Under the pieces are notes generated by a model. The model searched no databases, had not been told where the DNA came from, and saw only the letters and a list, made by a program, of their open reading frames with translations. From Effrenium voratum (Eukaryota; Sar; Dinophyceae; Suessiales; Symbiodiniaceae), in NCBI GenBank assembly GCA_963377175.1, contig CAUJNA010000180.1:1127633-1191632 (forward strand): DNA of 64,000 nt, written 5' to 3'. The position numbers and the translations under genes were made by a program. Below are positions 31,305 to 43,061 of this stretch, one piece after another. Position 1 is the stretch's first letter. The number at the start of each line of letters is the position of its first letter.

Positions 31305-31565
31305 AAAACCTAAACCTACACTCTAAACCGTCTTGACCCTAGACCAAAGCCTATGCCGAAACCCTAAACCATAATCTACACCATAAGCCGTCGCAACCCA
31401 AATGCTAAACCTAGACCCTACACCGTGATAATACAAACAGGACTTAAACAGCCGTGACCCGTAACCGCAAAAGCGAATCTAATTCTTTAACCAGGGTAAC
31501 GCCAAACCAAAGCCTCAACCCCAAACCGTGGTGACCCTAAACCCAAATCCAAACGCTAAACCGTA
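31305..31565 (+). repeat. Degenerate telomere-like CCCTAAA tract
   Basis: Many irregularly spaced CCCTAAAC, AACCTAAACC and ACCCTAAACC words with substitutions (about ten over 260 bp). TTTAGGG telomeres are known from dinoflagellates and plants, so this may be an old interstitial telomere. Confidence 0.6.
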
Positions 31566-31729
31566 GTTCCAACTCAGACTTACCAAGTTGCTGAATCGGG
31601 GGGGGGGCAAAGTTTCTGAATCGGGGGCCCAAGTTTCTGAAGAAAATTTCTGAATCGGGGCAAGTCTCTCAATCGCTGAATCTTTGTTTCCCGTATATGG
31701 ACCAACATATTCCTCACAGCTCTGTGTCC
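31560..31729 (-). CDS. Exon downstream of family F element
   Basis: Starts at the element's acceptor CATTAG| and reads GHRAVRNMLVHIRETKIQRL then RDLPRF, open a long way. Another frame (CEEYVGPYTGNKDSAIERL) is also open. The phase-0 frame fits the upstream exon. Confidence 0.4.
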
Positions 31730-31850
31730 CTAATGTTGACCCCATACTAATCAACCCCAGTTTACTAATATGGGAAAGTTATGCTCTCCCACTAAACCCA
31801 GGGAGACACCCCCCTAATAACAAACTGGGGTTGATTAGTATAGGGTCAAC
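31730..31850 (-). mobile_element. Introner-like palindromic element, family F copy 1
   Basis: The ends are long inverted repeats of about 33 bp (TAATGTTGACCC.TACTAATC then AACCCCAGTTT). On the minus strand they give CATAAT|GTTGAC ... CAACATTAG|GGA. The upstream exon SACFWEVMGHLLLLHN joins in phase 0. A diverged copy lies at 46019-46085. Confidence 0.6.
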
Positions 31851-31905
31851 ATTATGCAGTAGGAGGAGGTGTCCCATCACTTCCCAAAAGCATGCGCTGG
31901 CCTGG
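31851..31905 (-). CDS. Exon upstream of family F element
   Basis: Frame SACFWEVMGHLLLLHN ends CAT AAT|GTTGAC at the element. The 5' edge is not fixed. Confidence 0.38.
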
Positions 31906-31934
31906 TGGCCCTTCCAGCTCGCAACTTGCTCTTT

Positions 31935-32013
31935 CTCAACATGTTACCCGCCAAAAGGGTCAAAAGCGGATCCTCTCAACATGTTACCCGCCAAAAGGGT
32001 CAAAAGCGGATCT
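31935..32013 (+). repeat. 40-bp tandem duplication
   Basis: CTCAACATGTTACCCGCCAA... is repeated with a 40-bp period at 31935 and 31975, with only a few differences at the end of the unit. Confidence 0.92.
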
Positions 32014-32032
32014 TTTGGCTGGGTTGAGCACC

Positions 32033-32139
32033 CTCCCACCAACTAACATGGAAGCGCAAAAAGGCCCTTTCCAAGAGGAAAGTAGGCTTTCTACAGGGGC
32101 CTCTGAACTTCCATGTTAGCTGGTGGGAGGGTACAAAAC
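32033..32139 (-). mobile_element. Introner-like element, family E copy 2
   Basis: ACCCTCCCACCAACTAACATG at one end and its complement with one mismatch at the other (24 bp). On the minus strand GCATG|GTTTTGTACCC ... GGTGGGAG|GGTG. Upstream frame ARASHCRRMSKKLTKVH joins in phase to CSTQPKDPLLTLLAG. Confidence 0.58.
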
Positions 32140-32149
32140 CATGCACTTT

Positions 32150-33530
32150 GGTCAACTTCTTGCTCATACGGCGACAATGCGATGCTCGGGCCAACTGATG
32201 ACAAGCCGGACTTCACCCGTTTGAACTTGCCATCTGTTGGATCGCAGGCGCAGCCATGCCAAGCGGCAACTGGAACTCGTTCATGAGGTCTTGCCAGCCA
32301 AGCGCTTCAAACTTCAGCATGAGGTAGTAGACGGCTGAGCAGAACCCGAGTGACACCAGGGAGCCACTGCCAGTGCCCAGTCGGGGACGACGTCCCGGCA
32401 TCTAAAACTAACAAAGCTTTAGCTCAAGCATACATGCATGCTCCAAACATATCAGCCTTCGGGCTAAACCTCCAAGCCAACCGTGTGCCACTTGCGACTT
32501 GCACTGTTCTCAACAAGTCCAAGTTCTTCAAATATTCAACACCTGATTGGTCTGCCTGGCTTGAGGGTGAGCGGACCCTGTGCAACCAGTTCTGCAATAT
32601 TCCACGGTCGCTCTTCTAAAGGATGACTTGTGATTCCAAAGATGTTTGACTAACGCCTGGAGGCCTGGTTGAAACGATCCTCCACGAGCAAATAATATGA
32701 AGACAGTGGCGAGCGCAGTTGGCTCACTGCCGAGCCTGGCCAATCCCCACGAATAGAAAACACTGTCAAGTGCTCGGGCCATCCTCTCATTGCCTTTGAG
32801 TGTCGCAAAGTGGGCAAATGAACGCAAGATTCACTGACCGCCTGATTCGCCCTCTAAAAACCTGGGCTGTATGCCCCATGCGGGTGCTGCTGAATGGGCA
32901 GAATTGCTCTGATTGGTCTGGGCGATTTGCTTATTTATGCGGCCAGCGTGCTGTCTGTGTCATCGTCGTCGAACTCAGAGAGCTGCATAGAAACCGCCAC
33001 AAGCTTCTTGTCATCTGGGCGCAAGTCTGTTCATTTTCGCATTCTTTGCCAAGCGCCTGGATTGGCTTGTTCCCGAAGACTGATAACGCCCTTGATTGAA
33101 ACCCTGCAACACCAGGATTTCGCATTCCCGCAATCAAGCTGTCACAACGCCGTTGTGCTTTTGCCGAATGCCTCTCACAAACAGTACTCTGCTTCTGGGA
33201 ATTGCTGCAAGTTGCTGCAAGCACGAAACAGGATGCCACATCGTGTGGAAGCACAACTGCATTTAGTGTACTCGCCAAAAGTGCTTGCATGAATCGCAAG
33301 TGGCCCAGGCATGTTAGGGTGCTAGAACAAAACGGTGGCAAAGCCTGGTTCATGTCAAAACAAAAAGCCGGACCATGCCTGGGAAGCATTCTCGCATTTG
33401 TGAAACCTTTCTAGTGTAACCTGTAACCTGAGTATACACGACCGCTTCCAACAATGCATGCCATGATGTTGCTCTTTGCAAAGACCTGCGCAGAAAAGAC
33501 CAAGCAAATGCTGATGCCAATCCAGGGGAC
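32150..33530. other. No supported gene
   Basis: Open frames of about 130-150 codons overlap on both strands at 32894-33389, which is not informative. No repeat recognised. Confidence 0.4.
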
Positions 33531-33540
33531 ATGTTCATGC

Positions 33541-33587
33541 AATCATCACCATCACCATCACCATCACCATCACCGTCACCGATCATT

Positions 33588-33637
<50 letters not shown>

Positions 33638-33656
33638 GATCATCATCATCATCATG

Positions 33657-33710
<54 letters not shown>

Positions 33711-33712
33711 GC
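33541..33712 (+). repeat. (ATC)n trinucleotide array
   Basis: About 57 triplets, starting as CATCAC repeats and turning into CAT/ATC runs with rare GAT or CGT interruptions. It yields Ile, His or Ser runs on the plus strand and Met, Asp or Ter-free runs on the minus strand, so the long open frames across it are repeat artefacts. Confidence 0.97.
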
Positions 33713-33719
33713 CATCATT

Positions 33720-36450
33720 CTCAGAAACGCTCGACGCAGGGCAAACAGAGCCCGCAAGCAATGCTCTGATAGGTTGGCTAGCTGACCTGCGTAGCGCATG
33801 TAATCTGTGCAGAGGAAAGAAAATACATGCATACCTGAAACTGGTGTCAACCTCCCGCCTAGAGAGCGCTGGAAGTACTGCATTTCGAAGTAGACGCGTC
33901 GCGGGATGCGGCCATTGTTCCTGGGTCATCTTTGTTTCCAAACTCGTCTCCAAATGGTATGGCTCCTGATGCCTGCAGCACTGCACTACTGCACTGAGGC
34001 CCCAACCTCTGGGACTCTCCGACCCCAGTGGCCGCCAAACAGAACAACATATCTCCGCCTTCACCGGGATGATTAGTCCAATGGTTCAAACAAGTGTGGG
34101 GTGGGCAGTGTCACTTCGCCAAGCATCCGCTCGTCGCTCTGCAATCCCACCTCAGGATTTGACACGAGACCGAAGCAAACGCTTGCAGACAGTTGGATGG
34201 CCAACCGGCGGTATAGGTACTCTCTGACAGCCACAGCGCGATGCAAGCATTCTGGCAGCAACAGCCCCCTTCAATTTGAACACAGTGGCAGGCTTCGCTC
34301 CGCGATCCTTCCTGCATACAAGGTCTATCATTCCGCATGTCCGATGTTAGGCAGGCGGCAGGATGCGGCAGGATCTGCAAAGATCGGTGCACCAAAAGGC
34401 ACAAAGCCAAGGGGAACAATTCTGGCAGGCACCACCTGACCCGCACCCAGAATCATTAAGTAGATTTGGGCGCATCCTTCGACCAGTGAACTACATGCAA
34501 ACAGCGTGGCCACGGATTGGCGGATAAACGTATTTTTGTTAAACGGGATTGAATCACCATACGCTTTCTTCTTTGTCGGGCCATTTCGCGCCGATGGCTA
34601 AACCCAAACAAAAGATTGGTGCACATCTTCGTCAGCCCAATGAGCTTCAGTATAAAACAGCATCCTTCCCAGGCACGATGTCGTTGAAGCTTGCTCCAAT
34701 TTAGCTGCGGTTCCGGTTGTCGCAACTGCTGTTTTCAATGGACAACTTTTGTGTGCTGCTCAGATTTTGAACCCAATACCTGTATGATGGCGCTGTATTG
34801 GCCCGTAAGAAACAAACAATATATTTGCCCAACACCCATGATGTTGCATGCCCCCCCAACGGCGTACTGACACGAAACCTTTGTGAGCTGTGGAGAAATC
34901 GAGACGCTGGGTGAAGTAGGGAATCCGTGCGGAAAGGCGAGAGTGCTTGTTCACCCTGCTGCCCGAGGCGCAGCAGTGAGCTGCTCGGTACCCACCTTTG
35001 AGGCGAAGAAGGCATCACCTTCTTTGTACTCCTGCTTGTGACGCTTCAGACGCCCCGCAACATTTCGCCTCTAAAGTTGAAGACTCGCATGGGGCTGGCA
35101 GAATAAAAAAAAAAAAAGAATCAGCTCAAGGCCTGGAAGGCGCTTTGCCTTGTCGTTGTGACCTGGAAGTCGACCTCAAGGTGAAGCCCTTTGAGATTCC
35201 AACACTCGGCACAGTTGGCCCTGGTCAGAATCAGCGCTTGGCGCCCCGTGATCGTTGTGCCATTGGACCAGAGTAAACCATGAAGCCTCCCACACCGCCG
35301 CAAAGTGCATGCTACGAGACTCTGTCAGATTGACGCAAGGCCTGGACTGCTTTGACGGCAAAGCTCAATGGCACGGCTTCTATACCCTCAAATGCCTCAC
35401 AAACAACACAGCATTTACTGTTCTGGAAAGGGGTGCGGGTGACCCGGGTGAATTGCCGATGTGGCATCAACCTTTAAATCTGAATAGCTGGGGGGTGTTG
35501 TTTTCAACCAATCGCATTTGCATTTGACTACACAGTGATCTGCCTGGACATGGAGGCAACAAACATCTACCTGAGTCCAACGGCAAGTGTTGCCAAGTGT
35601 TGGGTGCTGCATGGTGAGAAGAGCAGCTGGATGAACATGTCGTAATTATGGCTCTAACGGGGTGGTTTGTATGAGGGAAACTCTTTTTGTTGGTTTAAAG
35701 GGAAGGGGGGGTCCTCCTATTGTGACACATGCCCGGAAGCACCCTCACAAACAGGCGGACGAGCCGTCCGAATAGAGAATGGGATAGGTGGTGATGTAGA
35801 ACAAGTCCACGTCCTAAGCCAAACGGGTCTCAGGATTCGCGAATGCACAAGCAACAACAGGAATCCTTAAATTATACACCTGAACATTGCCTTGTAAATT
35901 GTGGTTTCCCTGTATTTTGGTGGAAAAAGTCATGTTTCAAATGGTTGCAACATGTATCTTGTAAAGAGCCCTGAACAAGGTGGCCGGCGGCGAATTTCAA
36001 ACGCTTCCGAAGAAAGATCCACTGCGCGTTGCGCTTTCCCCCTGAACCAAACAAAAGGAAACAAACAAACAACATGCGAGGAAAGAAGTTTGCGGGTTCA
36101 AACGGCGTGCAACCAGCACCAAGCCCAATGGCAAGAAAACAAAGCGCACCTTTTTGCTGGTCCATTACGCGGAGAAAAGAAATGAGAGGAAAAGGGAGGC
36201 TCCTGCCCAAACAGCAACAAGTCACTATTTAATCATCGGTACAAGTATATGAATCATCTGCCGGCATCGGTATGGGCACTGTAAATGCTTATGGCATTCC
36301 TACCTTCAGGCACCGTGACGTGTCCAAGCTGGTTGAAGGGAATCTTAATGTTGGGCTTTCACATGGGAGGCATGATAAGATGATTCTGAGATGTTGTTTT
36401 GTTTGAATGCTGCTTCAATCATAACACACTAACCAGCTGGGCCGAGACAA
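33720..36450. other. Anonymous; one possible minus exon
   Basis: The stretch at 35150-35285 is open on both strands: minus NGTTITGRQALILTRANCAE, plus DLEVDLKVKPFEIPTLGTVG. I cannot choose. Nothing else is supported. Confidence 0.35.
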
Positions 36451-36599
36451 ACTAAACTGATCAGGATACCCAGGAGTTGTGGGGCAACAACTGCTCAAGC
36501 CTCACACTAGTCTGCCTCAAGCTGCACCGAGCCGTCTCACAGTCACAGCACGTGGCAACTCTGAACGACAGGCCGACAGGCCGCGCTTGAAATTTGTAG

Positions 36600-36800
36600 G
36601 CGGCCAGCGAGAGAGAAATGGTCGAAATCAGAGATGCGGCGATGCCACAAAAATGTTGGTGACGAGCATCTTCCTCTAGCTCCCACCACAGAGTCGACGC
36701 GTAGGCGCCTGGCCAGAAGGGACGCCAACAAAAACCTTGCTTCCAAAGCCCTAGCCCGGTCTTCGCAACGCCGGGAAACTTTGTTGCACAAGCCGGTGCT
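36600..36800 (-). CDS. Possible exon of unknown gene
   Basis: Two minus frames are open over a GC-rich stretch: SRRCEDRARALEARFLLASL and WWELEEDARHQHFCGIAASL. One of them is probably coding. Confidence 0.33.
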
Positions 36801-37341
36801 TGCACGGGCTTCAAGCATTTGCAACTGATTGCGGTTGTAAAACATGTATAGAGAAACAAAATCTGGAACAGCACCCTTTGCTTCAGCGCACGCAGCTCAT
36901 CTGCGCTGTTTTCTACACTGATATGCGTGAGCCCCACCGCTTTCATGGTCTGGCAAGGTTCCCCCCCACATAAGACTGGCAGCCAGGTCAGTGGAAGAAA
37001 ATCGCGAGTTTAGTATTGAAAACAAGTTGGGCTTCTCCCCCCCGGGTATGTACAAAAAGGTTGTTGTTGTGGGGCATGTTGTTCTGAGGGGAAGGGAACA
37101 AGCACCACCCGAGCACGCTTGGATGCAAGTTGTGCCGAGGAAAGGAGTGTGCTTTAGCGGAACTTTAGCGCATGTGGTCAAAGTGCCAGATTGGCCGACG
37201 TAACTTTGATTTCACGTCGATCTTCTTTTGTCGGAGGCAACACGTGGAGACATGAAATAAGCGAGCCCTCTGGAACAATTCGCTGCATTTGAATGCAATC
37301 GCCAGCCGAACAATGCGCATCGACCCCTACAAAACAAGATC

Positions 37342-37450
37342 AAAGCTCAAGAAGCCAATAAACAAATGACCAGTCCAAACATGCCCAAGGCACAAACGAT
37401 GAGTATGTAAAACATCTGCTCAAACTGCTCACAGTCTCCAGGATGTCGAT
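37342..37450 (-). CDS. Terminal exon with C-terminal membrane helix
   Basis: Minus-strand frame RHPGDCEQFEQMFYILIVCA then LGMFGLVICLLAS and TGA. A tail-anchor-like hydrophobic end. The 5' edge is unknown. Confidence 0.43.
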
Positions 37451-37573
37451 TAACCCCCGACATCTTGACATACTTGGGACATGCCGATAGGGTTGGCCCT
37501 TCATGAGGTAGCCTATATGGAGTAGTATTGCTAGCCAGGCTCCAAAACGGGCACCATGGGGTCATATTTTTAT

Positions 37574-37670
37574 CCTCTGGCCTTCCTCCATATTCTCCTC
37601 GAAGTGGCACTTGGTGATGATCTCGCACTGGTCCGCCACCGGGACTTGGAGACGAGAACTCGAGAGCCGG
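37574..37670 (-). CDS. Exon of unknown gene
   Basis: Minus-strand frame RLQVPVADQCEIITKCHFEE then NMEEGQR has mostly G/C third positions and acidic composition. Possible GA donor AG|GATAAA. It may precede the 37342-37450 exon. Confidence 0.47.
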
Positions 37671-38399
37671 ACAATTTCTCACATGCGTCCGAAGGAAACT
37701 GAGCGCCAAAAAGGCAATCCTTAGCTTCCAAACCAGGAAGAACACTTCTTGGTTGACGTTGGAAGGAAAGCACACATTCTCATTTTTTAGCAGTTAAGTG
37801 GGGATTTCCCACTAAACCACAAGAAGCCAAAATGTAAAATGTTTCCCAACGACAACCATGACTTAACTCCTCTAGATATTTCCAGATGCTAGACCCAGCT
37901 ATTGCATTAGGAATCCAGCACCCTTTGAGAACACCCCTTTTCACTTCGGACCACCGTGTCTTCCGAAATGGAAAATCCCGAGCATCCCGAACCAGGGCCA
38001 TTCACTTTGCCAACAAAGCAGCTGAACAAGAAAAGCCACCTGGCCTTCCTGGCCTGCACTTGCGCTTGGTGGGAGAATGCTGCAAAGCACCCAGTCGTGT
38101 GCCAAGCTACAGCCAACCCTCACACTCTGGAAGGCAGGGCAAAAGCCTTTGTCAATTCATAAGCTCAATAGCGACTGCAATAAAAAAAAAATCAAGTGGG
38201 ACAAATAGCATCGCGGATGTGGCCGTCCTGGCATGGAGCACTTGTCAACTAGTCTTGCTGGGCAACTTTAAAGTCTCGACTGGCATCGTAAACATGATGA
38301 AGTTCTAGGCCATCCGCAGGGATCGTGGCATCGAAACACAATTTATGAATTGATGTTGCAGCAATTCATCCACTAGCACCAGTTTCATGTGTGCTGCTT

Positions 38400-39313
38400 T
38401 GATTGTGTCATCAACATGGGGTAGCGCGGGGCATTCCCATATCATGCTCCAAGGCATGCACTATCACCCCGGCCCCCGCCAATGCATTCTCAGTCACAAA
38501 GGCGGGGCTCAAGCGTGGCCTGAGCGCACAGACTCTTAGTGACCAGAATCTTGTGATGCACGTGCCACGGTCTCCATTGAGTGCTTTGCAAACGCATCAG
38601 CTCGAAGCTCCCAGCCAATCGTTGCTCGAGGGCGTTGGGCCACCAATGCGGCCGAGAGGTGCGGCTCAAATCTCCGCTTTCAGCGCATGCAAACCATCCC
38701 GGCTGCCACTCCCAATGCGTACAGTGCGGAGTCGCACCAAAGACCCTATGGACACCTGTCAGGTATCAGCAGGGACACCTCGGGTATCATGTTAGACCCT
38801 GCAAGTGCGAGACTTCTCAACAATTACATCATGATCCTGTTAGAAACCCAGGGGGAGTTCAGAACCCGTGACACCTTCTTGTGGGAAGTGGCAGGGAGGT
38901 CTAGGCGCCATGTTCGACCCTTTGTAGCTGAGAATGTCTTATGGGTCAATCAGGGAAAGGAGAGCCCACACAGCTTGACCCACCGAAGCCAGCAAACAGG
39001 GCATCTGGATCCAAGAAAGGACCGTCTGCGCCAAGCCCCAGGTTTGCTCCAAGCTGCCAAGTCTACAATCAACGGCGGCACGATCTTCACATCGTCGCGG
39101 GGCACCAGCTCACCTGAGGTGTTCCCACGTAGCGAGCGCAGCTGCGTTCGCAGCCCAAAGGGAGAACGTTCGCCTCCAACCCCAAAACCTTCGGCGACTT
39201 GGGATAGTCCGAAAGACCCCACACAGCGTTGCAAACCGCAACACTCAACCATCGAATCCACAAACCGCCCAACACATACACCCTCGGGTTTCAATTCATC
39301 CGGGGTTCAGTAG
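38400..39313 (+). CDS. Long plus-strand open frames, uncertain
   Basis: Two overlapping plus frames, 38403-38795 and 38687-39313 (208 codons), the second containing ASARLLNNYIMILLETQGEF and RRHVRPFVAENVLWVNQ. Length is notable, but the minus strand is open at 38985-39115 (ELVPRDDVKIVPPLIVDLAA). It could be a frameshifted old gene or chance. Confidence 0.25.
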
Positions 39314-39606
39314 GAAGCGCACCAAGAAGAGCTGGCGGCAATCCGTGCCCCCCACGGCTTCAGCGTGTCTGGCAGTCGGATGCTCGGATGCCAGACTTCA
39401 GTCAAGCTGCATCCGTCTCGCAACTCACCAGGGGACTCGAAGAGATCCCACAAGACGATGAAGGAGTCAAACCTCGACTCATGAGACTTTCATCCGCAAA
39501 ACCCCAAACAATGGCAATGCCCTGGATACTGCGTGGACACAAACCAGTGAGCCCACCACTTGGGGACGAACCGATTCTCGCGAAGGCGCTAGAAGACAGC
39601 ATTACG

Positions 39607-39608
39607 CG

Positions 39609-39649
<41 letters not shown>

Positions 39650-39690
39650 GTATGTGTGTGTGTATGTGTGTGTATGTGTGTGTATATAAT
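39607..39690 (+). repeat. (TA)n/(TG)n microsatellite
   Basis: An AT-dinucleotide run changing to TATG and TGTG units. Confidence 0.95.
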
Positions 39691-39759
39691 AGATAACCAG
39701 AATTGGGCCAAAGCGAAATTTGAAAGACGCCAAAACCAATTTCTTCGCGCAAAAGATGT

Positions 39760-39895
39760 TTAGGCATCAACACGACAACTGTTGCTCCGTTGAAATTAGC
39801 ATGGAACCCCAAAACAGAGTCCCTGCAAAAAGGCAGCTCTACAAACATTATGCTGCTGTTAGCGTCCATCTCATGTTCAGGAGGCTCAAAGTGCT
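39760..39895 (-). CDS. Probable exon of unknown gene
   Basis: Minus-strand frame KHFEPPEHEMDANSSIMFVE then LPFC, with acceptor GGTCCGCAG| upstream and CTTTTTGCAG downstream. Confidence 0.38.
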
Positions 39896-40120
39896 TCCAC
39901 CCTGCGGACCCATTCCACAAAAATCATAGCAATATGGTTTCCAAACACCCCATGCACATTTGCCACGACTGCTGGGCAAGCATATATATATTCAAGTATT
40001 GTATGCCAAGCGCACCATGAATGGGCCTTCACATTTCACAGCAGCAACTCCGAAAAGCCTCCAGCAGGATTCTTGCAACCACTTCTGTCAGTGCACATGT
40101 TTTGGCCTTATTTTCTTTAC

Positions 40121-40231
40121 CTGGCGCTTACCCAGAGATGCAGCCCAGTGACGGTGAGCGCGTTTCTCAAACCAAGCTTGATTTACGCCAAGAGGTGACC
40201 ACACGTGGTTCGCCCTTTCTCGTGGCGCAAG
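40121..40231 (-). CDS. Exon with strong splice sites
   Basis: A 111-bp, 37-codon exon between acceptor CACGATTTTCACAG| and donor CGCCAG|GTAAAGAAA. It reads LAPRERANHVWSPLGVNQAW then FEKRAHRHWAASLGKRQ. Among the best splice-bounded exons in the window. No family recognised. Confidence 0.6.
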
Positions 40232-40469
40232 CTGTGAAAATCGTGAAATACTGCGTGGAAACCCCAACAAAAGTCACATACTGGTAAAAACTCAAACTAC
40301 CTGCAATGGGTCCATTTATCGCGGGCTTGACTCAGCTCCACAGGTGAGTGTCTCCTGATACCAACTGGTGGACCTAACCACGCCTGTGCAGCACTTTAGA
40401 GTGGGGTGTTGCAGTCAGTCTGATTTACAGTAGTGGGGCGTCATATCGAAGACTAACAACCTTTATACC

Positions 40470-40500
40470 TTGGTGTAGAGGCCCATGAGACCGCACTGGC
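40470..40500 (-). CDS. Small exon after family D copy 2
   Basis: From the element's ATGAG| the minus strand reads GC CAG TGC then GLMGLYTK to donor AAG|GTATAA. In phase 1 with the upstream exon. Confidence 0.42.
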
Positions 40501-40580
40501 CTCATTATTTTACCATGATCAAAGTCACCCCCTAAGTGGTGGGTTCAAGGGCAACAACCCCATTTTCTGACTTTGATAAC
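40501..40580 (-). mobile_element. Introner-like element, family D copy 2
   Basis: An 80-bp unit, minus strand TCTGGGG|GTTATCAAAGTCAG ... TGACTTTGATCATGG...AATGAG|GCC. GTTATCAAAGTCA and TGACTTTGATCAT are inverted. Copy 1 is at 60997-61074. Similarity continues about 8 bp past each splice site, so the true element may be slightly longer than the intron. Confidence 0.58.
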
Positions 40581-40690
40581 CCCCAGAAACCGTCAAAATA
40601 ATGACACCAGCCGCAGGGCCAGTGCACATTTCCGCTGCCTGTTGGGCCCTCTCTACGGCTTGTGTATTTTCCTGAGTCCCTTCGCTGAAG
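40581..40690 (-). CDS. Exon upstream of family D copy 2
   Basis: Minus-strand frame ENTQAVERAQQAAEMCTGPA then AGVIILTVSG, ending at the element. Joined it continues GQCGLMGLYTK. Confidence 0.43.
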
Positions 40691-41249
40691 AATTGTCGGC
40701 AGTTCTGAAGCATTCAAGCTCTGAAGTGTGTTGATTAATCACAGCGGCTTTATGCCTTTGACATGTTTTTTTTTGCCAGGGCATCCTTTCGGCTTCAGCC
40801 CAGTCGAAACTTGACATGGTCAAGCAGAAACGACATGCGACTCAATCCTGGATGCAATCCTTTCACTTGAACCATCAACAACATCCCCTGAAATGGCCGG
40901 TCCTTCCTTGCGCAAAGGCCCGAAGGCTTTGAAAAGCACCATGCCATGAATTCCGGCCTCCCGGCCCGCCCTTGAGGCCTGCCTGTTGATCCCCTAGGAT
41001 TCTGACACAAAACGCAACACTTCCTAAGAGCCCCGCGACAAGGAAGCCTCTGCACTCCAAACAAAGCGGGGGTGCAAAACAAAAGCACGCGCGCTTCTCG
41101 AGGAAAGCCTGTTGGGCGGCACCTGAAGCCTGAAGATGCCTGAAGCCTTCGCGCGTCCCGCTGTGCAATCGAAGAGGCCCAACGCAGTTAGAGAAGAAGG
41201 GCAGCCACGGCATTGGCACCTGGGTGCATCGTTTTCAGTACCTTTTGTG

Positions 41250-42540
41250 GCGGCTGAAAAGGGCCGAGAAGCCAAAGAAACAAAACATATCTGTGGAGGT
41301 TGCCCGGCTTTGAGAGACCCTCAGGCTTTGAGCGGGGCCGCTTTGTTTCTATCTGAAGTCTTCAGGGTGCCTCATATGTGGTAGGTCGGTGCTTTTGTTA
41401 GCATTCATTGCTGTCATAATAGAACTGAAGGAAGCCCCATTGCTCGATTGTTCGATGCGTTGTTTGGCTTTCGTTGCGACCAAAGTCTATGTTTTGACAA
41501 GTCGGTGCTTTCTTTGGCGATTGTTGCCTGCAAAGTCTTAAAGGGGCACCCCTGTTGGTCATGTCAGTGCTTTGTATGGCGATCATTGCTGCCAAAGGCT
41601 TGTTTGGGGGCTTCTGGGTGCCAACTCGATTCTTTCTTTGGCCTCAACTGCTGTCAAAGTCACTAAGGCAGCTTGTTTTGGTCAAATTGTGCTTTCTTTG
41701 ACATTCATTGCCGCCAAAGTCTTACAGGGGAACCATGTCAGTGCTCTCTTTGGTCTTGCAAGCCCATTTCCCCACCTTCTCGGCGGGAAAGGGCACTGTC
41801 AAACCCACTTTTGCACCCACGCCACCCTCTGCCACCCATAACAAGTACAAACCAAACCCTCTTTGCCAGCTGTCAAAAAAACATGCTTTTGACTACCACC
41901 CTGTAGGCGTCAAACAATAATGCCATACTTGCTGTAGCAACCAACGCCAGCCATAAACAACATGTAAGTGTGTTTGTTTGTAGGGAACCCCCCAAAATGG
42001 TGCTTGGCCTTGTGGCTTCCCTTTAAAACTGGACAGCGGGCCCCATGTGTAAAGCAGCCTGTTGCCTTTTGCCGCCTCGGCACGGTATCAATGCCCTGCG
42101 ACTGCCAGAAGGCCTGGCCGCCGGAAGGGCCCTGACTTCAACCTTACCCATCTGCGACTTAACTTAGTTGCTGTTGACAACCCTGCAAAAAGCTTAACTT
42201 TTTGCGGGTTTAGTGGAAAACCTCTAAATTTCCAAAAAAAGAGAAAAGCCTCAAGATCCAACCCATTTGCAGTCAAGTTAAACAAATAGGCTTCATGGTG
42301 TTCAATGACAGCGCAAGACGTCATCCAATAGAATTAACCTCCCCATCCCCTTGTTGGCCTGCCATCCAAGCCACATGGCTGAAGCGGGCGGCTTCCGGCA
42401 TCCTCTACAAAACAAGTGGCCCGCCACGAAAAAAAATGGTTCGTGGGAGGCTTGGCCTCCTCCGGCCGATCAGGCAGCCATTTGAATCAAAATGAACCGT
42501 TTCCTTGATCAGCGCGTCATTCTCAGCGCACCGTGCGGAT
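41250..42540. other. No supported gene; diffuse repeats
   Basis: A T/G-rich stretch at 41400-41760 repeats the theme TTTCTTTGGC.ATTGTTGCC.CCAAAGTCTT six or seven times at about 60-65 bp intervals, a diverged tandem repeat. A B-like fragment lies at 42180-42250. No exon fixed. Confidence 0.45.
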
Positions 42541-42549
42541 AGCCAAACA

Positions 42550-42776
42550 AATGCTCACACACACACACGGAAAAACATAAATAGACAGAGACACAGGCAG
42601 ACAGGCTGGCAGACAAGCAAACAAACACAGGCACACACACACACAAACACAATCTGAGGCAAAACGAAGCGAAACAAAACGAAACAAACAAAGCAAAGCA
42701 AGCAAACAAAACACACACCCAAACAAACACACAAACAAACAAACAACAAGCAATCAAACAAACAAACAAACAAACC
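42550..42776 (+). repeat. CA/AAAC-rich simple sequence
   Basis: Runs of CACA, then GACAGGCAGACAGGCTGG, then AAACAAAC-type units over about 225 bp. Confidence 0.93.
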
Positions 42777-43061
42777 TGTAGCGTCCACACAGTTGAACTC
42801 CTTCCTTCACACATGCTTTTCAACACCACGCACCCGCTCTGACGTCTTGTTCAATTTGATGAATGATTATCTCGACATTTTGCAGCTCAAATTGTTTCTT
42901 ATTTGAACAAAGCTACGTGGTATGCAACGTCCCTTCTCACATCATGATGGAGGTGGAGGTTGATCAATATTCCAGGCCCCCAAATGACCAATGGTAACTG
43001 TTGCCGTTTAGTGCGAAATTATTTTGGATGTTTTCCCCCGGGTCATCCCATGTGAGGGGCC

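Noticed and set aside
33350..34064. Long frames rich in Met, Asp or His runs
   Set aside because: They owe their length to the (ATC)n array and show no coding features outside it.
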